From Macrostomum hystrix (lineage: Eukaryota; Platyhelminthes; Macrostomidae): DNA of 64,000 bases. The stretch's first letter is position 1. Every line of letters starts with the position of its first letter. This document shows positions 20,285-31,837 of the stretch, in pieces. Position numbers and translations under genes: made by a program. Below the pieces are notes generated by a model. That model searched no databases, was not told the origin of the DNA, and worked only from the letters and a program-made list of their open reading frames with translations. The DNA lies in the NCBI GenBank assembly GCA_950097015.1, contig CATNEN010000038.1:8752001-8816000 (forward strand). Reading direction: 5' to 3'.

Positions 20285-23200
20285 TCAGCGCTCTGCCGGA
20301 AACCTCATAAGCTTCCTGGTTGTCGCCCGGGAATTTGGGATCTGCAGGTTGCCACTTTCTCGCGCAATTTCTTCGACAACGCGCGGTAGCGCCGTCATTA
20401 AATCGTCGGTCTCTGTGTCAAAATTATTGATAATCATATTGGCCAGGGCGCTTATGAAGCTCTCAGAGTGACACAAGTTTCCCTTGACCACACTGCTGAT
20501 GTACAGGCAGTCCTCCTGGAAATCCCAAGACGCTGCTTGGACGCGTCCACCAACGGAGCGGTCTATTCGTCTCCCCCTGTCTGCTTGTGTAATGAAAATC
20601 TTCGGCTTGCCTCGCAGAGTCGGACAATTTCTGAAATTTGAGAACACTCTGTTCAGGGAGACCCGGGAGCCATCGCTGGAGTACACAAAGCCCTGCTCGC
20701 CATGCGAAAGTATGCAGAGGAGGAACGCGTCGTCTTGAGCGTAGTCCACAATTTCGCGATCACAAGTCAGGAGAGCATTAAACGATTCACTGTTCATGTT
20801 TCGGTGCAACTGGCATTCGAATCCCAATCGCTGAAAGCTCTGTGATAACGAGTCGATTACTGATCTTCTTGGCAGAAGACCACTATTCGCATTGAAGTCT
20901 ATTACGTCCACTATGATAGCTCTGCCGCGAGGCGATCGTTGCATTGGGTAGTACAGAGTAGCAGCGATGCCGAAGCGGCCGCCACCTCCACCGCCACCGC
21001 CACCTCCACCGCCACCGCCACCGCCACCGCCACCGCCACCGCCACCGCCACCGCCACCTCCACCCCCACCACGACCGCCACCGCCACTGCCACCGCGTCT
21101 GTCATCAGCTCCACCAGTGTCACCAATGTTGCCGCCATCATTATTGCTACCGCTGTGATCCGGATGGTTGCCGCAGCCGCTCTGTGTAGCTACTTCTAAC
21201 GGATCAACTCCGGTTTGTTCGGCTTTTGGGACCGTCCGAGTACTGAGTAGTTTAAAAGTAAAAAAACTCTTTTTTTGACGAATTTTATTGAATATCAATA
21301 CGAATTACAATGCCGAAAACTTACGAACGCTCGACGGCCTGTCGAGAAAATATTGCCCAATCAAGTGCTGTCATCCCTCGCTCTCCTTTGACATTCCAGT
21401 GCTCAGGGTCTTGAATAGCTTTGCGCAATTCCTGAATGACCAAAAGGTGGCCGCAGCGGGCGCCCCAGATTGCCGGGGTGTTACCAGAGAAGTCTGCCAG
21501 CGTTGGGTTGGCCCGCAGTCTGCACAGCTCTCGAACTGTATCAACATAGCCCAGTTTTGCGGCATAGGCGACTGCCGAAAACTTCATTGAGTCCTGCAAA
21601 TTGTTTTAGAGCTCGTATCATAACACACATTAAAATATCGCGACAAAAGGAGACGCAAAACGGTCTCGATAAAAAGAAGTTTCTGAAGCGGGTAATAAAG
21701 CTAACCTGGCTGTTGAGTTCGGCTCCCATCCTAACCAGCAGGTCAAGCACCCCAGTCTGCTGATTTTTCGCCGCCAAAATCAGAGGTGTCTGTCGTAGGT
21801 TGTCCGCTCTGTTAACTTCCACTTTCAGAACATCACTTTTGAGCCTTGCATGAAAGGCTTCGAGGACATCCTTGCGTCCATAATAGGCTGCCCAGCTGAC
21901 AGGCGTTCTTCCCATTGTGTCCTTCTTCGCGGTGCCAGACGGATCACGCTGAATGAGCTGGCTGACGAGGTCTTGCCTGCCCCTGGCAGCGGCTATCATA
22001 AGAAGAGTCTGATCCATGGGTCCGAACGTTTTTTGGTTGTTTTTGGAAGAAGCACACAATCTGGCCAGTTGCTGATCCGTCCACTGCCTCGGTGACTCAG
22101 GACTGAAAGTAATGTAGGAAGATATTTTGAAAAAACGGGGCCATATTATCAGCTTACCGCCGCTCAGAACGGATGGCAAGCAGAGCTTACGATGGACAGT
22201 ATTTTTTTATAGCGGCGACTTAACTATCCCAGTCAACTAGAAGTACATAGCCTAAGTGTTTATAAACTAACATCTAGACGCAAATTTAAGACTTTGATAG
22301 ATACGAGCGTATAGTAGCCCAAAAGGTTGTCAGAATACGCTACTATAGCATTTATAGCGGTCTACGAGTAGTTGGGACCACAGATTCAAAAAACACTTTT
22401 CTTAGAATCCCGCTTTTAGGATCTGTGGTTGGGACAGCGGGCTTTTAAATTGGACACTGAGCTTCCTACGGCGCCATACAGCGACTGCTGTCTATGGCCA
22501 ACTCAAAAATTCGGGCTTTGAAATAAGACACCGCGGGCAGACATTTAGAAATCTAAAAACTTCTGCATGGTTTAATCAAATGAGCTCTGCAAACAGGCTT
22601 GTAAAGTTCGCTGCCCAAAAAGTGTCACCACTAACTGTTATCGAGACATAGAATGGAGAATCTAACGTAAGCGAAAATAGCGCGAATAAAAAAGAGACAT
22701 CCTTATCCAAGCTCGGCAAAGAGGCGAGCCAGTGGGGCGACATTTCTTTAATGCTAGATATCAAGCGAACCTCCGTCTACAACATCTGTCACGCCTTTGA
22801 TTTGGAAGTGAGACACTCTGTACTGCCCAGGGGTGGAACTGAGAACCGAAAGCTCACCGAACCTATGAAAGAGTTTTTACTAGCTGCGGTTGAGCAGAAT
22901 CCGTTCGTCACGTTGCAACATCTGCGCACAACATGTTTTACACACATGTTGTGCTTGCACTGAATTGCAGTGAAATACATCAGCATTAGGACCTAAATAT
23001 CTGCCTTAGTGTCTACGCCTACGCCTGAGTGTCTAAATGTCTGCCCGCTGTCTAATTTCAAAGCCCGCATGTGTATTTTCGAGTTGGCCATAGACAGCAG
23101 TCACTGTACGAGTACCTTGTATAGGCAGCAGTAAGCTCAGTGTCTTTTCAGTGATTTTACCACCATCTTAAGCGTTAAAAATTTTGCCTGAACCAAAAAC

Positions 23201-25542
23201 GTGGATTAAGAACTCACACATCATCCGGTGAAGTTAGGAAAAACTTTTTGCTTAAAGTGGTCGCGGAAGTCACAGACAAGCCAAATTTCTCAGTTCCCTT
23301 GTTCAGCGCGGGCAGCTCTAGCCGCCTGTTCACCTCTGCCACGACGTTGTCGATGTGGTTCAGGCCGAACTCCTCCTCCTGCAGAGCCGCGCACAGAGCC
23401 TCGGCCAGTGACCCCCTGGGCCCCTCGGCAGCTCCGCTGCACAGCAGGAAGTCTTTCTCGGGAAGACGGAATGAAGACTCTTCTAGAGGGATGGAATTGA
23501 CACCTTCGGGGAGTTTGCTGGTCTGCAGGAAGAGCAACTTGGGCTTGTCCTTGAAGGTGCTGCACTGATTAGCTCGAAATCTCGCAACAATGTCCCTGAC
23601 TTCAATCTCGCATCCATCACTGGCGAAGATGCTTCCAACAGTTCCATATGCTAGTATGAAGCAGAAGAAACTATCACAAGGTGGCAAGTTGTCAGAGGCA
23701 GTAGTTTCTCTGATGCAGCTCCAGATTTCTACGTCGCTGAGATTTTCAAACAGCTGAGTATGAAAGCCGAGCTTTTTAAACGTGTGTATTATTTTTTGGG
23801 CTTCCTTCTTCTGTTTGGGTCGGTTAGGAAACATCGAATTGTCATGGTACGCATCAATGCTGATCACCAAACAGACGCCCTTCAGCTTGGCAGTCTTCGC
23901 ATACGTGTCGGTCTCGCGGGGTCTGAAATATTTTTAACACAAAGGCAAACTCTTCAACATGAAATGCACGGGAACGAGAGTCTAGCAAATAACAGCTGCA
24001 ACTCACTGTTCTTCCTGTCTCACACTAGTATGCGAGCTATCCATTTGCATCTGGTGCGTCGTTTCAAACGCCGGAACACTGAATCCTCCTTCCGTATTAA
24101 CTTGAGATGCAAAATAAATATTTATAAATATAATTAAATAATTTAAAAGTACAAAAAATCTTATGCTTTGTTCTTGGGATTTGTTGTTGTAAAAGTGCAG
24201 TAGAGCGTTTGCCTCTCGCACTTACGTTCCTCAGCTCGATTACGCCACGAGGCCACGTGGCGTAATCCAACCGCGGATAAGCTTTGGGGGCTTTGCGCTC
24301 ATGTACGCCCTAAGCAAGAGTGGTACACTGCCTGACAATATAGAGTTCATTACGAGCCTGCGTCAGTGTGCCTCAGTACAGTTTTTGTGCTCACTGTTCG
24401 TTTGGCTGCAATTGGCTTCTGTCACCAAGCGATAGGTACCAGTGCCCACAGCCCTGCTGCAAATATTAGATATTAATTTTGATAAGGATAGCTAAGTCCA
24501 TTGCGATTCACTCACATTCCTGAGGAAAGAACCGGTGCTTAATCAGTTCGGCGGCAGATATTCTATCAGTCTTCGCCTTTCTGGTGCAGCCAGAGTAGAA
24601 ATCCTTGAGCTCCGCGGAGCAGCTGTCAGGCAGTGGCGGTGCACCCTCCCTCTCCACCTTGCGAACAATGGCCAGCATGTTCTTGCACTCCCAGTAGGGC
24701 CTTTTACCAGTCACCATCTGGTAGACAATGCAGCCCAGGGCCCAGATGTCTGAAGCGCAGCTGTAGGGCGTGTCCTCCGAATCATCGTACAGGAACATCT
24801 CGGGCGGCATGAAGTGAGGATCGCCCCTGTCATCAGTGGACGGTTGCTCAGTCACCAACTCGAGAAGCTGAACGGCGATGCCGAAGTTGATCAGCACGAC
24901 GTGATCGCCAGGGCACACAATGGCGGTCTTGCAGTTCAGATTCCGGTGGAGCACTGGAGTCTCCAAGCCGTGCATGTAGGACAGGGCGCTGCAGACCTAA
25001 CCAAAAAGTTAAGAGCTAGTATTGATTTTAACACCGAATGTCGATACATCTGGCCCAACTCTAGAGGATTTAATTTCTAGCTATCACATCAATCCAAAAT
25101 TCAAAAACTCAAGCGTAATCAATTGAAAATGTCAAAGGGCAGGCGTTAAAAACGCACCAAATCAAGCAAGCTATGAGAAAAATTTGCTTACTTGTCTGGC
25201 CAGATGCTGCGTCTTTTCTTCTGGAAGGCCCTCGGGTTTGATGTATCTCTCCAATGCGACAGACTGAGCAGTGAGTAGGTTCATTGTTACTATCACAGTC
25301 GAGGTCGATCTGTCCACTTCAATGCTCAGAAATTTTACGACGTTCTTGTGGTCTAATCGGCACAGCCTGTCGCTCTCCTGACGGCATGCTTTCTCTAGCG
25401 CCGCCATTTTTCTTTCTGAGGCATCCTCAACAATTGAGCAGGGCAGGCGGATGCGCTTCACGGCCAGCTCACCCTGGCCGGCATGCGGCGCCTCGGCGTG
25501 CGTCTCGCCCCGGGAGCTCCTTGATAGCAGCTTGCGGACCAT
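20285..25542 (-). CDS. Gene A: pseudokinase - pseudocaspase - ankyrin - poly-Gly - pseudocaspase protein
   Basis: Seven exons with closing phases: 25542-25192, 24996-24516, 24100-24007, 23922-23218, 22102-21706, 21593-21325, 21242-20285; 1,084 residues. Residues 1-275: MAP3K-like kinase fold with the AVK lysine and the SDIWALGC block. The catalytic loop reads HRNLNCKT (Asp, Lys and Asn all replaced), DFG is NFG, and the Gly-rich loop is degenerate. About 320-540: caspase-like; the SHG position is AYG and the QACRG position is QTS. About 545-765: ankyrin repeats (GRTPVSWAAYYG, RQTPLILAAKN). About 815-860: poly-Gly from a GGT/GGC-type repeat. About 865-1065: second caspase-like domain with intact SHG, but QADRG in place of QACRG. 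Probably a non-enzymatic scaffold or decoy in a cell-death or immune pathway (inference). The true start may include a small upstream exon. Gene B is its divergent paralog. Confidence 0.85.
22453..23144. mobile_element. DNA transposon relic with long inverted repeats in intron 4 of gene A
   Basis: The ends carry GACACTGAGCTTCCT and its near-complement, followed inward by about 90 bases of matching inverted sequence (for example CTGTCTATGGCCAACTC at 22487 and GAGTTGGCCATAGACAG at 23082). The interior at 22751-22935 (plus) encodes a helix-turn-helix-like TSVYNICHAF and KLTEPMKEFLLAAVEQNP, similar to the N-terminal region of IS630/Tc1-type transposases. Only this fragment is left, so the copy cannot be autonomous. 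Confidence 0.65.
24195..24470 (+). repeat. SINE family 2 copy in intron 2 of gene A
   Basis: A second tRNA-like repeat family. The head contains AGAGCGTTTGCCTCTCGCAC and a diverged B-box, and the body contains GGTACACTGCC and GTACCAGTGCCCACAGCCC. Related copies occur at 29236 (minus), 37064 and 45490. Confidence 0.55.
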
Positions 25543-26503
25543 TTCAGAAGTCTAATAGCACATGCTAGTCTACTAGAATGGCCTAGAAATTGTTGTTTCT
25601 CCGTCGTTTAAAAGTAGTCCTGGTTTTTACTAGCACTTTGACTCTAGCTCATGCACAACTTGTCTCTTTATAGCCTTGCCCTCCACAATAATATCCTTTC
25701 ATACCTCTGTCGTTGCTTATGCGCTCAATATAGTTCAGCTAGTGTGCATTGCTATGCTGTTGCAAAACAGAACATCTGCCGCATTGTGTGAACAGTGTAC
25801 AATGTCTGCTTAGTTACCAATTCTCTCTCCTTCTGCTTCTTTCTCTGTCTATCTCTCTGCAATCTGTCAGCAATACACATTAAGTCTGAATAGCAACGTT
25901 AAGCTTTGCCTAAGCATTATCAGCTCTGCCAGTCTAAACAGGTATTTTAGCGTTTAAGAAAGAATATCAATTATTGTCACTGTTTTAACTCCTTTCTGAA
26001 ACTGGGCACTTGTTTCTTTCGGTTAAAAAGTTTGCCTAAGATAAACTAGTAACAAGCCGTCATCGCTGAAATGGTTTAGCCGAGAGAAACGTAGCAGCTT
26101 TTTTCGCAGAATATTGAGTTAAAAAAGAAGTTTTCTTGCTGACAAGAACAACTGAATTATCGAATCGAATAATCTTGACATGAGGTAAGCTGCTTCTTCT
26201 GTTTTGTTTCAACCATGCATTACAAATAGGACTGCCAAACCACTTTGCGCAAAAACCAGTTAGTTGCCTCAGCGTTGTCTCATCCGGGCGCACCCCGCAA
26301 AGAGTTGATTCTGTCTGTGTACACATACCTTGCGACATCCTAAGGTGATGTATTAGTACGCACTCAACTGTAGAGCATCATTTTCAGTATCTTTATTTGC
26401 ACCGATCGATATTTGAGGTAAACAATAAACAAATATGCCAGAGGCAGTCGCCTGATATCCTCACGGCAGAGAAAACAAGACCTTTTTACATTCCAGCAGT
26501 CAG
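25543..26503. promoter_or_regulatory. Divergent intergenic region between genes A and B
   Basis: About 0.96 kb separates the first recognised coding exons of the two head-to-head paralogs, so it probably contains a bidirectional or paired promoter and possibly short 5' exons. On the minus strand 26338-26329 reads ATGTCGCAAG followed by gtatgt. This looks like a small coding exon, but its phase does not fit the start I use for gene A. No clear TATA box was found. Confidence 0.4.
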
Positions 26504-29500
26504 TCAGAATATGAAGTCGGCGAAGTGATTGGAACAGGCGAGTATGCAGAAGAGATCAGGGCTGTCTGGTTGAAGAACGCCAACAGCGACTTCCGCATGT
26601 GTGAGAAAATTCTCAAGCTGCCAATTCAGCCTGAGCAGCACCTGGATGACGAAACTCTGAACCAACTGGACAGACAGCGCAGCAAACTGGTTAACATAAA
26701 ACACGAGAATTTGATCAGGTTCGTTGACATCAAAATAAATAATAATGACATGGCTGTCACCGTGATCACGGAGCTGATTGAGGGCGGAAGTCTGTATTCT
26801 CGGATTAATAAGACTGCATTAGAGGAGAAAGCGATTCGAACTTTTTCCAAGCAGGTGAGCCTCTGAAACTGATTACTTTGAGTGCTGGCTCGATATAGCA
26901 CCTTACCTATTGTTCGAACTTGTTCGGACTTTAGCTTTCAAGCTATGGATTCCCATTTAGCAGCTTGTGTTTGCGAGATGATGCAATCCAGAGTTGTTCC
27001 AGAGCAGTTAAGAATCGAACCTCTGACCTTTAAGTCGTTAGTCTGACGCTGCTACAACTTAGTGCCTCTCCTCGACTCTAACTAAAGGTACTAAATACTT
27101 GAATATGTTAGAGCAACAAGCTACTTAGTGCAGAATTCATATAGAAGATCTTTATATTTATGGTACTTTTACAATGGCTATTCCAAAATCCGCTCCACAC
27201 AGATCTGCAGCGCTCTTTCCTACCTGCACAGATCGGACATAGCCATCATACACAGGAATATCAGCAGCAATACCATCATGATAACGAAGGAGGATTCCGT
27301 CAAGCTCATTGACTTTGGCATTTCCATCCAGCTGCTGGACGCAGTGAGCACTCAGCCGTCCCTCTGTCCCCGAGGCAACCCGCAGTACATGGCGCCCGAA
27401 ATGTTCCTGACTGAAGAGCAACCGGAGTGCTTGTACAGCCGCGGCTCCGACATCTGGGCTTTTGGCTGCGTTGTATTTGAAATGGCTACTGGAAGGAGAC
27501 CTCATTCCGATTGCAAGAACATGCTGGCTATTGTGAATGCTGTACAGAATTCTGGGGCTCCAAAACTGCCCGACTCGTGTTCTCAGCAACTCAGAGCGTT
27601 CTTCACAAGCTGCATGCACATGAATAGACGGCAGAGGGCTTCAGCGGCAGAGCTACTGCAGCACGCTTTTCTCCAACCAGGTTAGTAACGGCCAATAAGG
27701 ACACCTTTGTTAAACAGTTAGACTTGGCGATGATGGGCAAGACCTCATAGTTGCGGCTTTATTTTGCAGAGCGAACAAAACAGTCCGAACTACAGTTTGA
27801 CGGCAGTGTGATAAAGTAAGTACTTGTACCTCCAGTCGTTTTGTCATTTTTCTCGCTTAATTATAAAAATAATTCTATGCTCTTGTTATTTTTTGCCGCT
27901 TTTTGGTTCGAAGCATACACAATGACGAAATAGCAAACAAGTTTTCTGTCACTTGAATTCATCGACTGTAGTCTGGCATGCCCTGTCCTTATATACCAGA
28001 ATCTATAATCTTAGTACAACATATTTTTGAGCTTGGAGCCTGTAGTCAGAGCTTCTAAGTTCTGACTGAAAGGTCGAGAGTTCGAATCTCAACCCCGTGA
28101 AGAAATTTAGCTAGACAATTTACCTCGTAATTCACCATTGCCTCAATTCACTCATCTGTAAGATGGTTCTGTACTCTTCGTAAGAAATTTTCTGGAATCA
28201 GCTGAGGTAGAAATTATAAGGGTGGGTGTCACGGCATTCACCAGCAGTGTACCGACTGAACAGCTTGTACACAGTGCTTGAAGCGCCAGACGATAGCGGT
28301 GGCTGTACGCCTGGCCCAAGTGTGTCAGGTGTCATGACTCATTTCTGTTTAATTATCTGTATATATATTTTTAAGGGTCATATTTTTAACAACAGGAACC
28401 ACTTGTGCTTCAATCTATCGAGACTTATCGAAAAAAAATTGCTAAGTAGCATCGCAATCAATTTCAGAGGCGAGAAGCCCAAATACATGACAGCTGGACA
28501 GCCAGGACTGTGTCTGGTGATTGACCTGTATCCACCTGATTCGGACAGTCCGAATAAACAAATATTAGCGCGAGTCCGGAAAACTTTCGAATCTTTCGAT
28601 AGCACTGTAAAGGTTCTTGAAAGCGCTAAATGTCCCGATGTTTGGCGTACAGTGGAAATTTTAACAAGCAGCGAGGAGTTGGCCGATGCTGCCTACTTTG
28701 CTTGCGTCCTAGTCGCTCGAGGAGAAATCGGGCGCGTGTTGGCAAGCGATGACATGGAAATCGAGATCAGGGACCTCATAACCAGATTTCGTCCCAACCA
28801 GTGTCCAAGTCTAAAGAACAAGCCAAAGCTCTTCTTCATCGATGTGGAGACACCACCAGCAGCTACCAGATCAGACTGGAGCGAGTATCCCCTTCGCATC
28901 AGAGACGATGACTTCTTGGTTTGTGCCAACCACTCGCAAAAGCCTCTCTTCATTGAAAAACTGTGTGGCATTCTCACTGAAAATGACGAGTGTAGCGCTT
29001 CAGAAGTCGAGCAAGTTGTATCCGAAGTCAACAAACGCTTGTGCTTGGACCCTTTGAAGAAGGAGAAGAACTTTCAGTTGAAATCTTTTTCGGAGTCCAT
29101 TTCTACTTTGACGAAAATTTGTTATTTTAAACCGGAACCAACAACGCCGGATCTCAGGTAGACATTTTTAGAATTTCGGAGCTCAAATAGAATTAAAAAC
29201 GAATATTGTTACCTTAATAATAATAATAATTATAATAACTGCAGGATGGGTGTCATTTCTTGGGCTCAACATTTCTTGGTGACAATAGACCCACAGATTG
29301 CGGCGAGGAGCAAATTCTTCCCATTCTCGTCCCTCTCGAGCATAGACGAACATGGATACCGTACGAGGCACACACACACACAGGTGTGTACATCTGCCCT
29401 GACTTTCTCATCGCTAGGCAGTTTATATTTTCCCTGTACCTTGGAGATTGGCCCTCAAGGACGTAAATTGCATAACAACCCCCAATCCTTCTTTCTGCTG

Positions 29501-31837
29501 CTGCGCCCCAAATGAATTTGTGGGCTTGCTGGGAATAGAGCCCAGGACCTTGGTGCAAGAAGCAAACGCGTTAGACCGCTCTGCCACTCACCTCCACATT
29601 GTTACCTTGAGGGCGCGCTAACTAGTTTAAAAAAGCATTACATATCCGAACAGCTGATAATTTAAAACGAATGCAAGTTGACCTTTGCAAAAGCGTACCG
29701 CACTACTTACTAATTTTATGCAGATCGGAATCGCCAGAAAAGTGGGATGATGAGCACCTGAGGCTGCTCATTCAAGGGCAGTCGCGTCAGTGCGAGTCGC
29801 CGGATTTCACGTGTCCGAAGTACGGACCGCTGGAACAACCGTTGCTAACCATCGCTGTGGACAGAAACAATAACGAACTTGTTGACTCTCTACTGCAGCA
29901 AGCCTCCAAGGTGCCTTCGACTTACACGGGAAATGACGTGCTGGGCAGAACAGCCCTGTTCAGTGCCGCAATTAAAGGGCTCACAAGCATCCTAGAAGCA
30001 TTTGAGAATGCTTTCGCGAACCAGAAAGATCTCTTGAAGTGTGAATTGAACAGATGCGACAACTTGAGGCAGACTCCACTAATTTTGGCCGCTAGGAATC
30101 ACCAGAACAATGTTCTCGAGCAGCTTGTTCGAATGGGAGCTGACTTGGACTACCAGGTAGTAAAAATAGCAGAAATGAAGGAATGGCTGTAGAAGCATGT
30201 GCCAAAATATACCACATTTTCAAGTGAAAGTTTTGTCTTCTTTTTTTACGACGAACTTTTTTCGGGGCATTAAGTTGAAAGTAATTTATGCATGTTTGTC
30301 ATTTTCCAGGACATGACCAAGGCCTCTGCTATTGTTCATGCAGCTAGGCTAGGATATGACGACACTGTTGCCAAACTGTTGCAACTGGGCGCCAATCCAG
30401 TTCTACCGGACTTCTCATGCAATACTGCGCTCATCTGGGCCGCTCGCCGTGGATACACGTCAGTTATCGAGGCCCTGGCACCCAAGATTATCAGTGTTGA
30501 GCACTGGACACACAAAGGTCAGCGCAACTTGACGGCGCTCGAGTGGGCGAAGCTCTGCGGTCACGACAGCACGGCAGAGCGAATTCAGGAGCTGTAAGCA
30601 GAGCCTTGCATTTAGCTAGCAATGCACTGGAATTGGATCTAGTAAAGCACTTATAATTGAGCTTGAGCAATATTTTTATTGTCTAGATATACGACATAAG
30701 GTTTTGCGACAAAAGATCTGTACCTTTTATCTCCCTCCAGAGTATGTGTGTTTACTCTAGCTTCGAAATGATGAACGCTACGAGTCGTTTTTTTAACCAT
30801 TAAAAACTGATTATCAACGTTTACTTTTTTTCAGTATTCACAGACTTGCTGCGTCAGCTGGAGAGCCCGAAGTGGTTGACAGTTCTGCAGGCGGTGGCTC
30901 CGGGAGTGGTACGAGCGGTAGCGGTGGCGCTGTTGGCGCCGTTGGTGGTACCGGCGGCGAAGAGGGCAGCACTGACCAAGCCGGCGCTGGTAGTTGTAGC
31001 GGGAGCGGTGCTGGCGGCGGTGGCGGTGGCGGTGGCGGTGGCGGTGGAGGTGGCGGTGGCGGTGGCGGTGGCGGTGGAGGTGGCGGTGGCGGTGGCGGTG
31101 GAGACGGAAACGATGTAGGTGGAGCTGGTGCGCCGCCCGATCGCGGCCGCTATCCGATGAACAGTCAGAGCCGTGGATTTGCAGTTATTATCAGCAATAC
31201 ACAGTTCGCTCCACAATCTGGTCGCCAGCACAGACAATGGACAACTCATGACAATGAAAGACTGGTCCAATGCCTGCACAACATCGGGTTCGAGGATGCT
31301 CTCCTTCTACCAAACATTAGCAAAGAGCTCTTTGAAACACTTGGACAAACGGCCTCCAGCTGTTTGGGGTTCCAAAATGCCGACTCGCTATTGATTTGCA
31401 TCATTTCGCACGGCGAGCATGGCCGCGTGCTAGATTCAAGTGGCCGTCGTGTCGAGTTAGAAACTTTGTTCAGCCAGTTTAGGCAATCTCAGACAATGCG
31501 GCATAAGCCAAAGATCTTCGTGGTCGAAGCTGGGCGGGACATTCCGTTTGAGCGGCTGGTGACCAGACAAGCTGTCCAGCAGAATTCGGGACTGCACGAA
31601 GATTGTCTCTACATCTACAGCGTTGTAAAAGGATACAGTTTCTGTGAGGAAGTGAATCACGGCTGCTGCTTCATGCACTCATTTTTAGATGTGCTCGAAA
31701 ATGACTTCGACTTTGCCAACGAAGACTTGGTGTCCGTGCTGCCCAGGGTTGTTTGCTTGGTGTCCGATCGGTGCGGGGCCCGCCAAGTTGTCAGCCACAC
31801 CTCGACCTTTAAGAGGCAGCTGGTTTTCGGACTGTAA
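26504..31837 (+). CDS. Gene B: pseudokinase - pseudocaspase - ankyrin - poly-Gly - pseudocaspase protein
   Basis: Seven recognised exons with closing phases: 26504-26854, 27203-27680, 27770-27815, 28468-29157, 29724-30156, 30310-30593, 30835-31837; at least 1,094 residues. The Met codon was not found and probably lies in a short upstream exon; the acceptor could also be at 26497. Kinase-like domain: Gly loop IGTGEYAEE; catalytic loop HRNISSNT, so the catalytic Asp, Lys and Asn are replaced; DFG retained; GNPQYMAPEM and SDIWAFGC present. First caspase-like domain: VARG for SHG, and IDVE for QAC. Ankyrin repeats at about residues 525-760. Poly-Gly of about 30 residues. Second caspase-like domain: SHGEHG intact, but VEAGRD replaces QACRG; a p10-like region SVVKGYSF...CCFMHSFLDVLEND follows. 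Introns hold SINEs. Exon count and most phases match gene A. Confidence 0.85.
26955..27065 (-). repeat. tRNA-like SINE fragment in intron 1 of gene B
   Basis: The reverse complement carries a B-box-like GGTTCGATTCTTAACTGC and a degenerate head. It contains only part of the family 1 pattern. Confidence 0.45.
28035..28335 (+). repeat. Diverged SINE family 1 copy in intron 3 of gene B
   Basis: It has the B-box-like GAGAGTTCGAATCTC, the body CAATTCACTCATCTGTAAGATGG, then CAGCTGAGG, GGGTGGGTGTCACGGC and the tail ACGCCTGGCCCAAGTGTG. The order matches the family consensus, but many substitutions suggest an old insertion. Confidence 0.6.
29236..29610 (-). repeat. SINE family 2 copy in intron 4 of gene B
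   Basis: The shared core is GTGTACATCTGCCCTGACTT (29382-29401), the complement of the same block at 37216 and 45677. A tRNA-like end is near 29530-29595 (GGGAATAGAGCCCAGGACC, GCGTTAGACCGCTCTGCCA). A short CA run sits at 29370-29381. Confidence 0.6.

Noticed and set aside
20911-21199. Pro-, Val/Ala- and Thr/Ala-rich ORFs opposite or out of frame with poly-Gly
   Set aside because: Shadow frames of the gene A poly-Gly repeat. The same applies to 30846-31279 for gene B.
26060-26338. Minus-strand ORF of 92 codons in the divergent spacer
   Set aside because: No domain. It reads straight through a good gtatgt donor at 26328, so at most its first ten bases could be exon.
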